Positions 8,625-17,576 of a stretch of DNA of 64,000 nucleotides are shown in pieces. The stretch comes from WHSW01 sp963740055. GTDB taxonomy: Bacteria > Actinomycetota > Thermoleophilia > Solirubrobacterales > 70-9. The position numbers were made by a program, and so were the translations under genes. The DNA lies in assembly GCA_963740055.1 (NCBI GenBank), contig CAVUCL010000001.1, forward strand, positions 956,584 to 1,020,583, written 5' to 3'. Every line of letters starts with the position of its first letter. Positions within the stretch are counted from its first letter, which is position 1. The notes beneath the pieces are model-generated. The model was not told the DNA's origin. It did no database searches and saw only the letters and a list, made by a program, of their open reading frames with translations.

Positions 8625-10463
8625 CTACCCGGAATCGCGGGGCGGACGCGCCCGCCGCGCCGCCTTCACCCGCTCGGTCCTCGAGAGCGCCGCCTTGCGC
8701 AGCCGCAGGCTCGCCGGGGTGATCTCGACGCACTCGTCCTCGCGCAGGAACTCGAGCGCGTTCTCGAGCGACAGCGCCCGCGGCGGGATCAGGCGCACGA
8801 GCACGTCGGCGCTCGCCGCGCGGACGTTGGTCTGGTGCTTCTGCTTGGTCGCGTTCACGTCGAGGTCGTCGGCGCGCGAGTTCTCGCCCACGATCATGCC
8901 CTCGTAGACGTCCTCGCCGGGGCCGACGAAGAGGCTGCCGCGATCCTGGAGTGAGTGCAGGGCGAAGCTCGCCGTCTGCCCGGCGCGGTCGGAGACCAGG
9001 GCGCCGGTCGGGCGCGTGCGCAGATCGCCCGCCCACGGCTCCCAGCCCTCGAAGACGTGGTGGAGGATCCCGGTGCCGCGGGTCTCGGTCAGAAACTCGG
9101 TCCGAAAGCCGATCAGCCCGCGGGCGGGGGCGAGGTAGTCGAGTCGCACCCAGCCGGTCGAGTGGTTGATCATCTGCTCCATCCGGCCCTTGCGCAGGGC
9201 GAGCATCTGGGTGACGACGCCGACGTACTCCTCGGGGACGTCGATCGCGAGCCGCTCGACCGGCTCGCAGAGCTTGCCGTCGAGCTCGCGGGTCAGCACC
9301 CGGGGCTGGCTCGCGACGACCTCGAAGCCCTCGCGGCGCATCAGCTCGAGCAGGACGACGAGCTGCAGCTCGCCGCGCCCGTGGACCTCCCAGGCGTCGG
9401 GACGCTCGGTGTCGCGGACGCGGATCGAGACGTTGCCGACCAGCTCGCGGTCGAGGCGGTCGCGGATCTGGCGCGCGGTCAGCCGCGAGCCGTCGCGGCC
9501 GGCGAGCGGCCCGTCGTTGATCCCGATCACGATCGAGAGCGACGGCTCGTCGACGGTGATCACCGGCAGCGGGCGCGGGTCGTCGGGGTCGGCGAGCGTC
9601 TCGCCGATCGTCACCTCGTCGATCCCGCCGACGGCGATGATCTCGCCCGGACCCGCCTGATCGGTCTCGATCCGCTCGAGCGCCTCGGTGACGTAGAGGT
9701 GGGCGACGGTCGCGGCGCCGATCGTGCCGTCGGCGCGACACCAGGCGATCGGCGCCCCCTGGCGGATCGTCCCGTTGCGGACCCGACAGAGCGCCAGCCG
9801 GCCGACGTAGGGCGAGGCGTCGAGGTTGGTGACGTGGGCCTGCAGCGGCGCGCCCTCGTCGTAGGCGGGCGCCGGGATCTCGGCGACCATCAGGTCGAGC
9901 AGCGGGCGCAGGTCGCTGCCGGGCTCGCCCTCGGCGAGCGCGGCCCAGCCCGCCTTCGCGTTCGCGTAGACGATCGGGAACTCGACCTGGTCGTCGGTCG
10001 CGTCGAGGTCGAGGAAGAGCTCGTAGACCTCGTCGACGACGGCGCCGATGCGCGCGTCCGGGCGGTCGACCTTGTTCACGACCAGGATCACCGGCAGCCT
10101 CGACTCGAGCGCCTTGCGAAGGACGAAGCGCGTCTGCGGCATCGGGCCCTCGGAGGCGTCGACCAACAGCAGCACGCCGTCGACCATCGTCAGCGCGCGC
10201 TCGACCTCGCCGCCGAAGTCCGCGTGGCCGGGGGTGTCGACGATGTTGAGCTTCACCTCGCCGTGCTGGACGGCGGTGTTCTTGGCCAGGATCGTGATCC
10301 CCTTCTCGCGCTCGAGGTCCATCGAGTCGAGCACCCGCTCGGCGACGTCGGCGCCCTCGCGAAAGGCCCCCGACTGCCACAGCATCGCGTCGACCAGGGT
10401 CGTCTTGCCGTGATCGACGTGGGCGACGATCGCGATGTTGCGGAGGTCTTCGCGCAGGGCCAT
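8625..10463 (-). CDS. typA: Ribosome-associated translational GTPase TypA/BipA
   Basis: 612 residues from ATG 10463 (MALREDLRNIAIVAHVDHGK). The G1 loop AHVDHGKT is at residues 14-21, switch II DTPGHADF, and the NKVD specificity motif follows; domain III/V and the TypA-specific C-terminus (ATKQKHQTNVRAAS) are all present. Length fits the family. A much longer open frame continues upstream but is a frame artefact of GC-rich sequence crossing the DUF2294-like and TetR genes. Acts on the ribosome during stress and 50S assembly in other bacteria. Confidence 0.95.
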   Translation of the reverse strand: MALREDLRNIAIVAHVDHGKTTLVDAMLWQSGAFREGADVAERVLDSMDLEREKGITILAKNTAVQHGEVKLNIVDTPGHADFGGEVERALTMVDGVLLLVDASEGPMPQTRFVLRKALESRLPVILVVNKVDRPDARIGAVVDEVYELFLDLDATDDQVEFPIVYANAKAGWAALAEGEPGSDLRPLLDLMVAEIPAPAYDEGAPLQAHVTNLDASPYVGRLALCRVRNGTIRQGAPIAWCRADGTIGAATVAHLYVTEALERIETDQAGPGEIIAVGGIDEVTIGETLADPDDPRPLPVITVDEPSLSIVIGINDGPLAGRDGSRLTARQIRDRLDRELVGNVSIRVRDTERPDAWEVHGRGELQLVVLLELMRREGFEVVASQPRVLTRELDGKLCEPVERLAIDVPEEYVGVVTQMLALRKGRMEQMINHSTGWVRLDYLAPARGLIGFRTEFLTETRGTGILHHVFEGWEPWAGDLRTRPTGALVSDRAGQTASFALHSLQDRGSLFVGPGEDVYEGMIVGENSRADDLDVNATKQKHQTNVRAASADVLVRLIPPRALSLENALEFLREDECVEITPASLRLRKAALSRTERVKAARRARPPRDSG

Positions 10464-10516
10464 GGCGGCCGCTGAGTGTGGCAGGCCCCCGTTCGCCCGC
10501 CGCGAACGCGGCGCTG

Positions 10517-10909
10517 CTAGCGGCGGACCGCGCGCGGCTCGAGGATGTAGGTGTCCGAGGCCTCGTGCGTGTCGCCGTTGCGGCTCGGGATGAACCCGCG
10601 CACGCGCCGGTGGGTGATCTTCGCGACCGCCGCGGTCGCCTCGTTGCGGTAGCTGGCCGAGTCCGGCGAGCGCGCGGGCCCGTCGTCGGCGTCGGCATCG
10701 GCGCCGTCGGCGTTCGGCTCGGGATCCGGGAGGCCGACCGCGCCGGTGAGCTTGAACCGGACCACGTCGCCGGAGAGCTCGACGTTCGAGGAGCCCGGCC
10801 GGGCGGACGCGTGGCGCTCCCAGATCGAGTTGAGCGAGCGAGCGAGCTGCTCGCTGAGCTCGGGCGCCGCCTCGATCGGGGTGGACCGCTGGTCGTTCGG
10901 GTCGCTCAT
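10517..10909 (-). CDS. DUF2294-like protein
   Basis: 130 residues. The pattern of an N-terminal helix with RSLNSIWERHASARPGSS, a VRFKLTG strand, an acidic low-complexity insert (ADGADADADDG), then KITHRRVRGFIPSRNGDTHE and YILEP resembles DUF2294 proteins, whose members end in a similar FMS..HxDPD..xFxLEP block. The match is by eye only. The 5' leader (10910-11002) can fold. No function is assigned to the family. Confidence 0.5.
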   Translation of the reverse strand: MSDPNDQRSTPIEAAPELSEQLARSLNSIWERHASARPGSSNVELSGDVVRFKLTGAVGLPDPEPNADGADADADDGPARSPDSASYRNEATAAVAKITHRRVRGFIPSRNGDTHEASDTYILEPRAVRR

Positions 10910-10911
10910 CG

Positions 10912-10980
10912 CAACCCCTTTCCCTGCCCCTCGGCGAAAGTCCGGCCTGGCAAAGGGCAGAGGAGAAGGTGGAAAGGTCC
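10912..10980 (-). promoter_or_regulatory. possible structured 5' leader
   Basis: On the minus strand just upstream of the 10909 start, CCTTTCC (10976-10970) can pair with GGAAAGG (10923-10917), and CTGCCC can pair with GGGCAG nested inside it. The GGGAAAGGGG arm lies where a ribosome binding site would be, so folding could hide it. No known riboswitch class was recognised. Confidence 0.3.
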
Positions 10981-11002
10981 CAGCCGGCTGAGGTGACCGA
11001 GT

Positions 11003-11689
11003 CTACTCGGGCTCGCCGCTTCGCACCGATGCCATCGCCCCCGCGACGCAGCTCGCGACCACCTGCTGCGGGGTGACGGTGAAGATGTCGGGCACGCCGG
11101 GGGCGAGCTCGCGCACGCCGACGCCGATCCGGGCGAGGTGCATCGCGCCCAGGGTCTGGGTCCAGAGCACGTTCGCGGTGTAGTCGGGGTCGTCGAGCTC
11201 GAAGGCGCCGGCCTCGGTGCCCGCGCGCAGGACGTCGGCGAGCCGGCCGATGCAGCTCGCCATCCCCTGGCCGAGGCGCAGCCAGACCGACTCGGAGACG
11301 ATCTCGTTGAGCTCGCGCGCCGGCCGCTGCATCAGCGCCAGGCTGCTGTCGAGGAAGGCGGGGTAGCGCCCGCAGAAGCCGGCGTAGGCGTCGGCGACGC
11401 GCTCGAGCTGGCGCTCGGGCGAGCCGCCGGCGTCGACCGCGGTCGCGAGCAGCTCGGCGAGCTCGTCGAGGTAGTCGGTGACCGTGAGCACGAACAGCTC
11501 CTCCTTCGAGGAGAAGGCCCGGTAGACGAGCCCGCGGGCGATCCCGACCTCGCGCGCGATCTCCTCGATCGGCGCCTCCTGCATCCCGCGCTCGTCGAAG
11601 AGCTTGCGGGTGGCGGCGACGAGCTCGCGCTCGCGAACCTGGCGCAGCGGGGTCGGGCGTCGACGGCCATGAGAACGGCAGTGTGACAC
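11003..11689 (-). CDS. TetR family transcriptional regulator of the desaturase operon
   Basis: 228 residues. The HTH is at about residues 22-66 (LVAATRKLFDERG ... IEEIAREVGIARGLVYRAFSSKEEL). The start is GTG 11689; this places the first codons inside the divergent operator, which is tight but common for such repressors. The divergent reductase and desaturase genes are the probable target, by analogy with TetR-controlled desA3-type loci in mycobacteria. Effector is likely an acyl-CoA or fatty acid, which is inference. Confidence 0.82.
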   Translation of the reverse strand: MSHCRSHGRRRPTPLRQVRERELVAATRKLFDERGMQEAPIEEIAREVGIARGLVYRAFSSKEELFVLTVTDYLDELAELLATAVDAGGSPERQLERVADAYAGFCGRYPAFLDSSLALMQRPARELNEIVSESVWLRLGQGMASCIGRLADVLRAGTEAGAFELDDPDYTANVLWTQTLGAMHLARIGVGVRELAPGVPDIFTVTPQQVVASCVAGAMASVRSGEPE

Positions 11690-11698
11690 ACGTTCTCA
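11670..11698. promoter_or_regulatory. candidate TetR operator with inverted repeat
   Basis: TGAGAACG (11670-11677) and CGTTCTCA (11691-11698) are perfect inverted arms separated by 13 bp that itself contains GTGT-GA-CACA. The site lies between the TetR and reductase starts, just upstream of a TATGGT -10 element at 11707-11712. Confidence 0.65.
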
Positions 11699-11706
11699 AG
11701 AGTGCG

Positions 11707-11712
11707 TATGGT
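11707..11712 (+). promoter_or_regulatory. -10 element for a leaderless mRNA
   Basis: TATGGT is followed by six bases and then GTG 11719 in frame with the reductase, which fits a transcript whose first bases are the start codon. Confidence 0.45.
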
Positions 11713-11718
11713 TCGCGC

Positions 11719-12822
11719 GTGGCCGAACGAGGAGCGAAGCCCAACGTGCACCCGCTGCGCGCGCGAGCGCTGCAGGCGATCAGCGCCTTCACCTCGCCGC
11801 TGCTGCCCGACGACTACCTCGAGATGATCAACCCGCTGTGGTCGACGCGCGAGGTTCGCGGCCGGGTCGAGGAGCTCAACCGCGAGGCCGGCGACGCGAC
11901 CACGGTCCTGATCCGCCCCGGGCCACACCTGGCCCGGTCACGAGCCGGGCCAGTACCTGCGGATCGGCTTCGACGTCGACGGGGTCCGCCACTGGCGCGC
12001 CTACTCGATCACCTCCGACCCGGGACGCCCCGACGGCTTCATCTCGATCACCCCGAAGCTGGTCGACGAGGGCAAGGTCTCGCCGTATCGTCAACCGCGA
12101 AGCTGCGGCCCGGGGCGATCGTCTCGCTCTCCGACGTCGAGGGCCAGTTCGTGCTCCCCGAGCCGCGCCCGGAGCGGATCCTGTTCATCTCCGCCGGCAG
12201 CGGGATCACGCCGATCATGGCGATGCTGCGCTGCCTCGAGCGCGAGCACGCGCTCAACGACGTCGTCCACCTGCACTCGGCGCCGACGCCCGACGACGTC
12301 ATCTTCGGCGACCGGATGCGCGAGCTCGACCGCGCCAACGACGGCCTGCGCCTGCACGTCCAGCACACGCGCGAGGGCGGGCGGATCTCGCCGGCGAAGC
12401 TCGACGAGCTGTGCCCGGACTGGCGCGAGCGCGAGACCTTCCTCTGCGGGCCGGCGGAGATGCTCGACGACTTCGAGCCCAAGTGGGAGGACGAGGACCT
12501 CGGCGAGCGCCTGCACATGGAGCGCTTCCAGCCGGTGATCGGCGGCGAGGGCGAGGGCGAGGGGGAGGGCGGGACGATCAAGTTCCTGCGCTCCGAGGTC
12601 GAGGCCGAGAGCGACGGCAGCCAGCCGATCCTGGTCGCCGGCGAGGAGGCCGGGCTCGAGCTCGAGCACGGCTGCCGGATGGGGATCTGCCACACCTGCG
12701 TCGGCAAGCTGTGCTCGGGCCGGCTGCGCGACATGCGCAGCGGCGAGGTGCACGGCGAGGAGGGGACGATGGTGCGAATCTGCGTCAATGCCCCCGAGGG
12801 CCCGGTCGAGATCGAACTTTGA
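11719..12822 (+). CDS. Ferredoxin reductase-type flavoprotein with C-terminal 2Fe-2S domain (desaturase electron donor); frameshifted
   Basis: The order is an FAD-binding barrel (EPGQYLRIGFDVDGVRHWRA), an NAD-binding domain (ILFISAGSGITPIMAMLRCL, FLCGPAEML) and a plant-type 2Fe-2S ferredoxin (HGCRMGICHTCVGKLCSG). The FAD part is split over three frames: a shift near 11920 and one or two near 12087-12097; removing single extra bases restores IRPGHTWPGHEPGQY and a continuous protein of ~365 residues. It resembles Rv3230c-type reductases that feed electrons to the DesA3 acyl-CoA desaturase. The start is GTG 11719 (leaderless) or ATG 11683. Confidence 0.82.
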   Translation: MAERGAKPNVHPLRARALQAISAFTSPLLPDDYLEMINPLWSTREVRGRVEELNREAGDATTVLIRPGPHLARSRAGPVPADRLRRRRGPPLARLLDHLRPGTPRRLHLDHPEAGRRGQGLAVSSTAKLRPGAIVSLSDVEGQFVLPEPRPERILFISAGSGITPIMAMLRCLEREHALNDVVHLHSAPTPDDVIFGDRMRELDRANDGLRLHVQHTREGGRISPAKLDELCPDWRERETFLCGPAEMLDDFEPKWEDEDLGERLHMERFQPVIGGEGEGEGEGGTIKFLRSEVEAESDGSQPILVAGEEAGLELEHGCRMGICHTCVGKLCSGRLRDMRSGEVHGEEGTMVRICVNAPEGPVEIEL

Positions 12823-12847
12823 ACAACCCCAGAAACGAGGAGAACGG

Positions 12848-14136
12848 ATGACCACGGAGACGATCGAAAGCCCGCTCGCGCACCTGAGCGAGGAGCAGAT
12901 CGAGGAGCTCGGCAGGGAGTTCGACGCGATCCACGACGAGGTCTTCGACGACCTCGGCGAGCGCGACGCGAAGTACATCCGCTCGATGATCGAGCTGCAC
13001 CGGCGGCTGGCGCTGATGGGCCGCGCGGCGCTCGTCCCCTCGCGCCTGTGGCCGGCGTGGGTCTTCGGAACCGCGAGCCTCTCGGCGGCGAAGATCCTCG
13101 AGAACATGGAGATCGGCCACAACGTCATGCACGGCCAGTGGGACTGGATGAACAACCCCGAGATCCACTCCTCGACCTGGGACTGGGACACCGCCTCGAC
13201 CAAGGAGGCCTGGAAGCACTCCCACAACTACGTCCACCACACCTACACCAACATCCGCGGCAAGGACAAGGACCTCGGCTACGAGATCATGCGGATCGAC
13301 CCGCACCAGCCCTGGCACCCGGTCTACCTGCTGCAGCCGTTCTACAACGTGCTGCTGATGGCGCTGTTCGAGTGGGGGGTCGCGGTCCACGACCTCGACT
13401 TCGACGCGATCCGCTCGGGCGAGAAGCCGATGACGCAGGTGCGCGAGGAGCTGAAGGGGATCGCGGGCAAGGCGCGGGCCCAGATCGTCAAGGACTACAT
13501 CGCCTTCCCGGCGCTCTCGGGCCTGATCATGGGCGGGATCGACGCGGCAAGTCGCGACCCGCTCGCGTGCCCGAGGCCCGGCGCGAGTTCAAGCGCTCCT
13601 ACAGGTCGACCCTATGGGCGGACGTGGCCGCGAACGTGGTCCGCAACTTCTGGTCCAACGCGATCATCTTCTGCGGTCACTTCCCCGATCAGACCTACAC
13701 CTTCAGCCAGGAGGAGGTCGAGGACGAGAGCAAGGGCGCCTGGTACGTGCGCCAGCTCGTCGGCGCCGCCAACATCGACGGCAGCCCGTTCTTCCACGTC
13801 GCCTCGGGCAACCTCAGCTACCAGGTCGAGCATCACCTCTACCCGGACATGCCCTCGACCCGCTACGCGCGAGATCGCGCCCAAGGTGCGCGACGTCTGC
13901 AAGCGCTACGGGCTGCCCTACAACACGGGCCCGTTCTCGAAGCAGTGGGGATCGGTGCAGCGCACGATCCTGCGCCTCGCCTTCCCCGGCGGCAAGCCGC
14001 GGCCGAAGCCGGGCCCCTACCGCGGGACCGACACCGAGGCGGCGACGAACGGCGACGCGGCGGCGCGAGCAACGGGAGCCCGGGCGGCAAGCCCGCGGCG
14101 ACCGAGAACGTGCCCGCGGACGGGCCCGCCGGGTAG
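12848..14136 (+). CDS. Membrane fatty acid (acyl-CoA) desaturase, DesA3-like; frameshifted
   Basis: About 430 residues. All three histidine boxes are seen: HNVMH (13120s), HSHNYVHH (13220s) and QVEHH (13820s), which bind the di-iron centre. The frame changes near 13556, 13867 and 14068; for instance CGCGAGATCGCG near 13867 has one base too many for AEIAPKVRDVC. The stop is TAG 14134-14136 in the restored frame. It follows the reductase by 25 bp and has its own Shine-Dalgarno (GAGGAGAA), so the two form an electron-donor/desaturase operon. It should introduce a double bond, probably delta-9, to adjust membrane fluidity; the regiospecificity is inference. Confidence 0.83.
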
Positions 14137-14137
14137 C

Positions 14138-14581
14138 TCAGGCGGCGCTGAGCGCGGTGGCGGGTGCGCCCGTGCGCTGAGCCGGCGCCAGCACTTCCTC
14201 GAGGTGGCGATGCGAGGGGCAGTAGCGCGCTCCCCGCGCCGCCTCGCGCCGACAGGGGGTGCCGGCGCGGCTGAAGGCGTCGCAGCTGCGGCGCTCGAAC
14301 GAGCGCAGCCGCTCGAGCACCGGCATCACCGAGCTCACCTCGAGGTCGACGATCATCCGCACCCGCAGCTGCACGTCGAGCGCGAACAGGCAGCGGACCT
14401 CGCCGAACAGGAAGCGCGCCGGGTTGGCGAAGTAGTCCGGGTCGGTGGCGAGGCGCTTGGCGGTCGTCTCGCAGGCGTCGAGCAGCACGCGGCGCTGGCG
14501 CGAGACTCCACCCTGGCGCGGATCGTCGCGAAGCAGTGGCGCCAGCCGGCGATACAGGACGCGACTCAGCGGGTGGTACAT
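14138..14581 (-). CDS. Hypothetical protein with C-terminal Cys/His zinc-finger-like motif
   Basis: 147 residues from ATG 14581, chosen because GGAGG sits 8 bases upstream. The first ~105 residues are helical and unrecognised. The C-terminus has a C-x9-C-x10-C-x2-H arrangement (CDAFSRAGTPC, then RYCPSH), which could hold one zinc ion. Convergent with the desaturase gene, with only 1 bp between stops. Open frame upstream of 14581 is not needed. Function unknown. Confidence 0.6.
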   Translation of the reverse strand: MYHPLSRVLYRRLAPLLRDDPRQGGVSRQRRVLLDACETTAKRLATDPDYFANPARFLFGEVRCLFALDVQLRVRMIVDLEVSSVMPVLERLRSFERRSCDAFSRAGTPCRREAARGARYCPSHRHLEEVLAPAQRTGAPATALSAA

Positions 14582-14729
14582 GTGGATCCCTCCATCGGTG
14601 TTCCCCTTCCGTGGGCCGAACGCGACCGATGTACCCCCTCGGCGATTGCGCCAAACGAAACGAGCGTCTAGCTGCAACCGCAACGAGCGATTTATACGCG
14701 ATTTGCAGCGATGCTGCTACCGTGATCGG

Positions 14730-14821
14730 GTCGGGTGCGAACCTCGCGCCCGAGGAGTTCCGTTTCTTCCGTGCACTTCAGAGTGCGTCCGGGTCTCAGG
14801 ATTCCCACCACTCATAAGGAG
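14730..14821 (+). promoter_or_regulatory. structured 5' leader of the DEAD-box helicase gene
   Basis: After a -10-like TACCGT at 14718-14723, the leader has a 9-bp hairpin (14732-14740 with 14744-14752), the block GCGCCCGAGGAGTT (14746-14759), a second hairpin GCACT-TCAG-AGTGC (14773-14786), and GGGTCTCAGGA (14791-14801), then AAGGAG at 14816-14821. The same blocks in the same order occur upstream of the gene at 20743. No known RNA family was recognised. Confidence 0.6.
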
Positions 14822-14831
14822 TTGCACCACA

Positions 14832-16025
14832 ATGTCATTCGCCGATCTCGGCGTTTCGCGTCCGGTTACGGGCGCGCTCAACAAGCGCGGGATAACCGCG
14901 CCGTTCGCGGTCCAGAAGCTCGTCGTCGAAGACGTGCTCGACGGCCGCGACGTCCTCGTCCAGTCGCCGACCGGGTCGGGCAAGACGCTCGCCTTCGGCA
15001 TCCCGCTGGTCGATCTGATCGAGGCCTCAGACCGCCGCCCGGCGGCGCTCGTCCTCGCCCCGACCCGCGAGCTCGCGCTCCAGATCGTCGACGAGCTGCG
15101 CGAGATCGCCGCCGCCCGGGCGCTCTCGGTCGCCCCCGTCTACGGCGGCGTCGGACTCGAGAAGCAGGCCAAGCGCGCGGCCCGCGCCCACATCGTCGTC
15201 GCCACCCCGGGACGTCTCGAGGACCTGCTCGCGCGGCGCGCGTTCAGCCTCGACCACGTCCGGATCCTGGTCATCGACGAGGCCGACCGGATGCTCGACA
15301 TGGGCTTCAAGCCCGCCGTCGACCGGATCGTGGCGCTGACCCCGGTCAACCGCCAGACCCTGTTCTTCTCGGCGACGCTCGAGGCCGCCCCGGGCAAGGT
15401 CGCCCGCGCCTACACCAGCGACCCTCGCCGCCACGTCCACGAGCCGGTCGAGGCCGACCGGGGCGAGGTCGAGCACCGCTTCGTCCACCTCGAGCACACG
15501 GCCAAGGTCGCGGCGCTCGTCGACGAGCTCAACACCACCGAGCGCGGCCGCACGCTCGTCTTCGTGCGCACCAAGCGCGGCGCCGATCGCCTCGTCAAGC
15601 GCCTGCGCCAGCGCGGAGTCGAGTCGGTGGCGATGCACGGCGACAAGTCGCAGAACCAGCGCCAGCGCGCGCTCGCCCGCTTCGCGGCCGGCGAGATCGA
15701 CACCCTGATCGCGACCGACGTCGCCGCCCGCGGGATCGACGTCGAGGAGATCACCCACGTGATCAACTACGACGCCCCCGGCGATCGCGACGCCTACGTG
15801 CACCGCGTCGGGCGCTCCGGACGCGCCGGGCGCGACGGCGCCGGGGTCAGCTTCGTCCTTCCGGACCAGGACGCCGAGATGCGCCAGATCGCGGTCAGCC
15901 TCGGGCTCGGCTCGGAGTTCGACCACAGGCGCCCGGAGTTCGCCGCGAGCGCGGTCGCCGAGCGCGCTCCGCGCCCGGAGCGCGGCCGTTCCGGCGGCGG
16001 CGGCCGGCGCCGGCGCCGGCGTTAG
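14832..16025 (+). CDS. DEAD-box ATP-dependent RNA helicase
   Basis: 397 residues. Motif I SPTGSGKT is at 45-52, Ia PTRELALQ, DEAD as IDEADRMLDMGF, SAT as FFSATLE, and the C-terminal lobe has TDVAARGIDVEEI and HRVGRSGRAGR. The tail is short and rich in Arg/Gly (GRSGGGGRRRRRR), fit for RNA binding, as in RhlE-type cold-shock helicases. ATG 14832 follows AAGGAG with an 10-base spacer. The long, structured leader suggests post-transcriptional control, perhaps by temperature. Confidence 0.93.
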   Translation: MSFADLGVSRPVTGALNKRGITAPFAVQKLVVEDVLDGRDVLVQSPTGSGKTLAFGIPLVDLIEASDRRPAALVLAPTRELALQIVDELREIAAARALSVAPVYGGVGLEKQAKRAARAHIVVATPGRLEDLLARRAFSLDHVRILVIDEADRMLDMGFKPAVDRIVALTPVNRQTLFFSATLEAAPGKVARAYTSDPRRHVHEPVEADRGEVEHRFVHLEHTAKVAALVDELNTTERGRTLVFVRTKRGADRLVKRLRQRGVESVAMHGDKSQNQRQRALARFAAGEIDTLIATDVAARGIDVEEITHVINYDAPGDRDAYVHRVGRSGRAGRDGAGVSFVLPDQDAEMRQIAVSLGLGSEFDHRRPEFAASAVAERAPRPERGRSGGGGRRRRRR

Positions 16026-16031
16026 TCAGCG

Positions 16032-16481
16032 CTAGCGGCGCTCGAGCACGACGATCGGGATCTGGCGCTCGGTGCGGGCCTGATAGGCCTCGTACTGGGG
16101 CCAGAGCTCGGTCGCGCGGGCCCAGATCCGCTCCCGCTCCGCGGCGGTCGCCTCGCGGGCGCGCACCGGCCGCTTCTCGGCGCCGACCTGGACCGTGGTC
16201 TCGGGGTTGGCGCGCAGGTTGTAGAACCAGGCCGGGTTCTTCGGGTAGCCGCCCTTGGAGGCGATGATCGCGACGTTGTCGCCGTCGGAGATGTAGAGCA
16301 GCGGCGAGGTGCGGTGGACGCCGCTTTTCGCCCCGACGTGGTCGAGCAGCAGCATCGGCGCCTTGATCCCTGGGATCCGGTGGCCGATCGCGCCCCGGGT
16401 GAGCCGGTAGGCGTGCGTGTGCAGGCCCATCGCCCGATTCAGCAGCGGCCAGGTCCGATCGGCGAGGTCGAGGTATCCCAC
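16032..16481 (-). CDS. Deazaflavin (F420)-dependent nitroreductase-family protein (DUF385)
   Basis: 149 residues, split-barrel fold typical of Ddn/FDOR enzymes: MLLLDHVGAKSGVHRTSPLLY and SKGGYPKNPAWFYNLRANPETTVQVG are diagnostic. Such proteins use F420H2 to reduce quinones or other acceptors near the membrane in actinobacteria. Convergent with the helicase gene. ATG 16481 gives the usual family length. Confidence 0.88.
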   Translation of the reverse strand: MGYLDLADRTWPLLNRAMGLHTHAYRLTRGAIGHRIPGIKAPMLLLDHVGAKSGVHRTSPLLYISDGDNVAIIASKGGYPKNPAWFYNLRANPETTVQVGAEKRPVRAREATAAERERIWARATELWPQYEAYQARTERQIPIVVLERR

Positions 16482-16510
16482 CCTGTGATCCTCTCAGACC
16501 CTGGAGGCTT

Positions 16511-17536
16511 CTAGTCGCGCCGCCCGACGAGCTCGACCAGCCGGTCGCCGGTGCGCAGCTCGCCCGCGCGCGGGTCGTCGAAGCGCAGCAGCTCGCCGTC
16601 GCGGACGATCCCCAGCAGCACGCCCTCGTGCAGGCGCGGCGGCAACTCGCCGGCCTCCTCGGCGCCGACCTCGCGCTCGACGATGTCGAGCCCCTCGCCG
16701 AGCGTGAGCATGTCCTCGAGCACCTCGGTCACCTGCGGCGTCTCGCTCGAGAGCCCGAGCAGCCGCCCGGCGGCCGCCGACGAGGTCACCACCCCGCTGG
16801 CGCCGCTCTGGTGCAGGAGGTGGACGTTCTCCTGCTCGCGGACCGCGGCGACGACGACCGCGCTCGGGTTGAGCTCGCGCGCGGTCAGCGTCACCAGCAC
16901 CGCGGCGTCATCGCGGTCGACGGCGACGATCACCGAGCGCGCGCTCGCGATCCCCGCCTGCTCGAGCGCCTCGCGCGCCGAGGCATCGCCGTCGACCGCC
17001 GCGAGCCCGTCCGCGGTCGCGCGGGCGCGGGCGGCGGCGCTGTGGTCGATGACGACGATCTCGCTCGCCGCCGTTCCCTTGCCGAGCAGAGTCCGCACGG
17101 CGGCCTCTCCCTTGGTCCCGAATCCGCAGACGATCACGTGGTTGTTCAAGCGCTTCCTCCAGCGGCTGACGCGGTAGGCATGGCGACTTCGCTCCGCGAG
17201 TATCTCCAACGTCGTCCCGACGAGCAGGATCAGGAACAGCACCCGGGCCGGGGTGACGAGCAGCGTCGTCAGCAGCCGCGCCTCGTCGGAGACCGGGCGC
17301 ACGTCGCCGTACCCGGTCGTGGTGATGGTGACGGTCGAGTAGTAGAACGAGTCGAGCAGGCTGACCCCGTCCTGCTCGGGGTCGTAGTAGCCGTCGCGGC
17401 CGAGGTAGGTGACCATCGCGACGAGCACGATCAAGGCGAGCGCGACCGCAAGCCGGCGGCCGATCTTTCGCAGCGGGCCCGGGTCGTCGCCCGGTAGAGC
17501 GACCGCGTTCGATCCCTGTGCACCCCGACTCGCCAT
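16511..17536 (-). CDS. Potassium channel with RCK (TrkA-N/TrkA-C) domains
   Basis: 341 residues. One transmembrane helix (LAVALALIVLVAMVTYLG), the pore with selectivity filter TTTGYGD, a second helix, then an RCK domain beginning VIVCGFGTKGEAAVR and a TrkA-C domain at the end (GVLLGIVRDGELLRFDDP). This is a two-helix MthK-like K+ channel gated by a cytosolic ligand. It faces the Na+/H+ antiporter gene across a 40-bp gap, which suggests joint ion homeostasis. Confidence 0.9.
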   Translation of the reverse strand: MASRGAQGSNAVALPGDDPGPLRKIGRRLAVALALIVLVAMVTYLGRDGYYDPEQDGVSLLDSFYYSTVTITTTGYGDVRPVSDEARLLTTLLVTPARVLFLILLVGTTLEILAERSRHAYRVSRWRKRLNNHVIVCGFGTKGEAAVRTLLGKGTAASEIVVIDHSAAARARATADGLAAVDGDASAREALEQAGIASARSVIVAVDRDDAAVLVTLTARELNPSAVVVAAVREQENVHLLHQSGASGVVTSSAAAGRLLGLSSETPQVTEVLEDMLTLGEGLDIVEREVGAEEAGELPPRLHEGVLLGIVRDGELLRFDDPRAGELRTGDRLVELVGRRD

Positions 17537-17564
17537 CGGCGCTGCAGCCTAGTCCCGATCCGGG

Positions 17565-17570
17565 TACAAG
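17565..17570 (+). promoter_or_regulatory. -10 element for a leaderless mRNA
   Basis: TACAAG followed by six bases and ATG 17577 of the antiporter gene; no Shine-Dalgarno is present. Confidence 0.5.
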
Positions 17571-17576
17571 CCTCTG

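Noticed and set aside
8625..11792. A 1055-codon open frame on the minus strand
   Set aside because: Only the part up to 10463 (TypA) is real; the rest crosses the DUF2294-like and TetR genes in the wrong frame, a common artefact of very GC-rich sequence.
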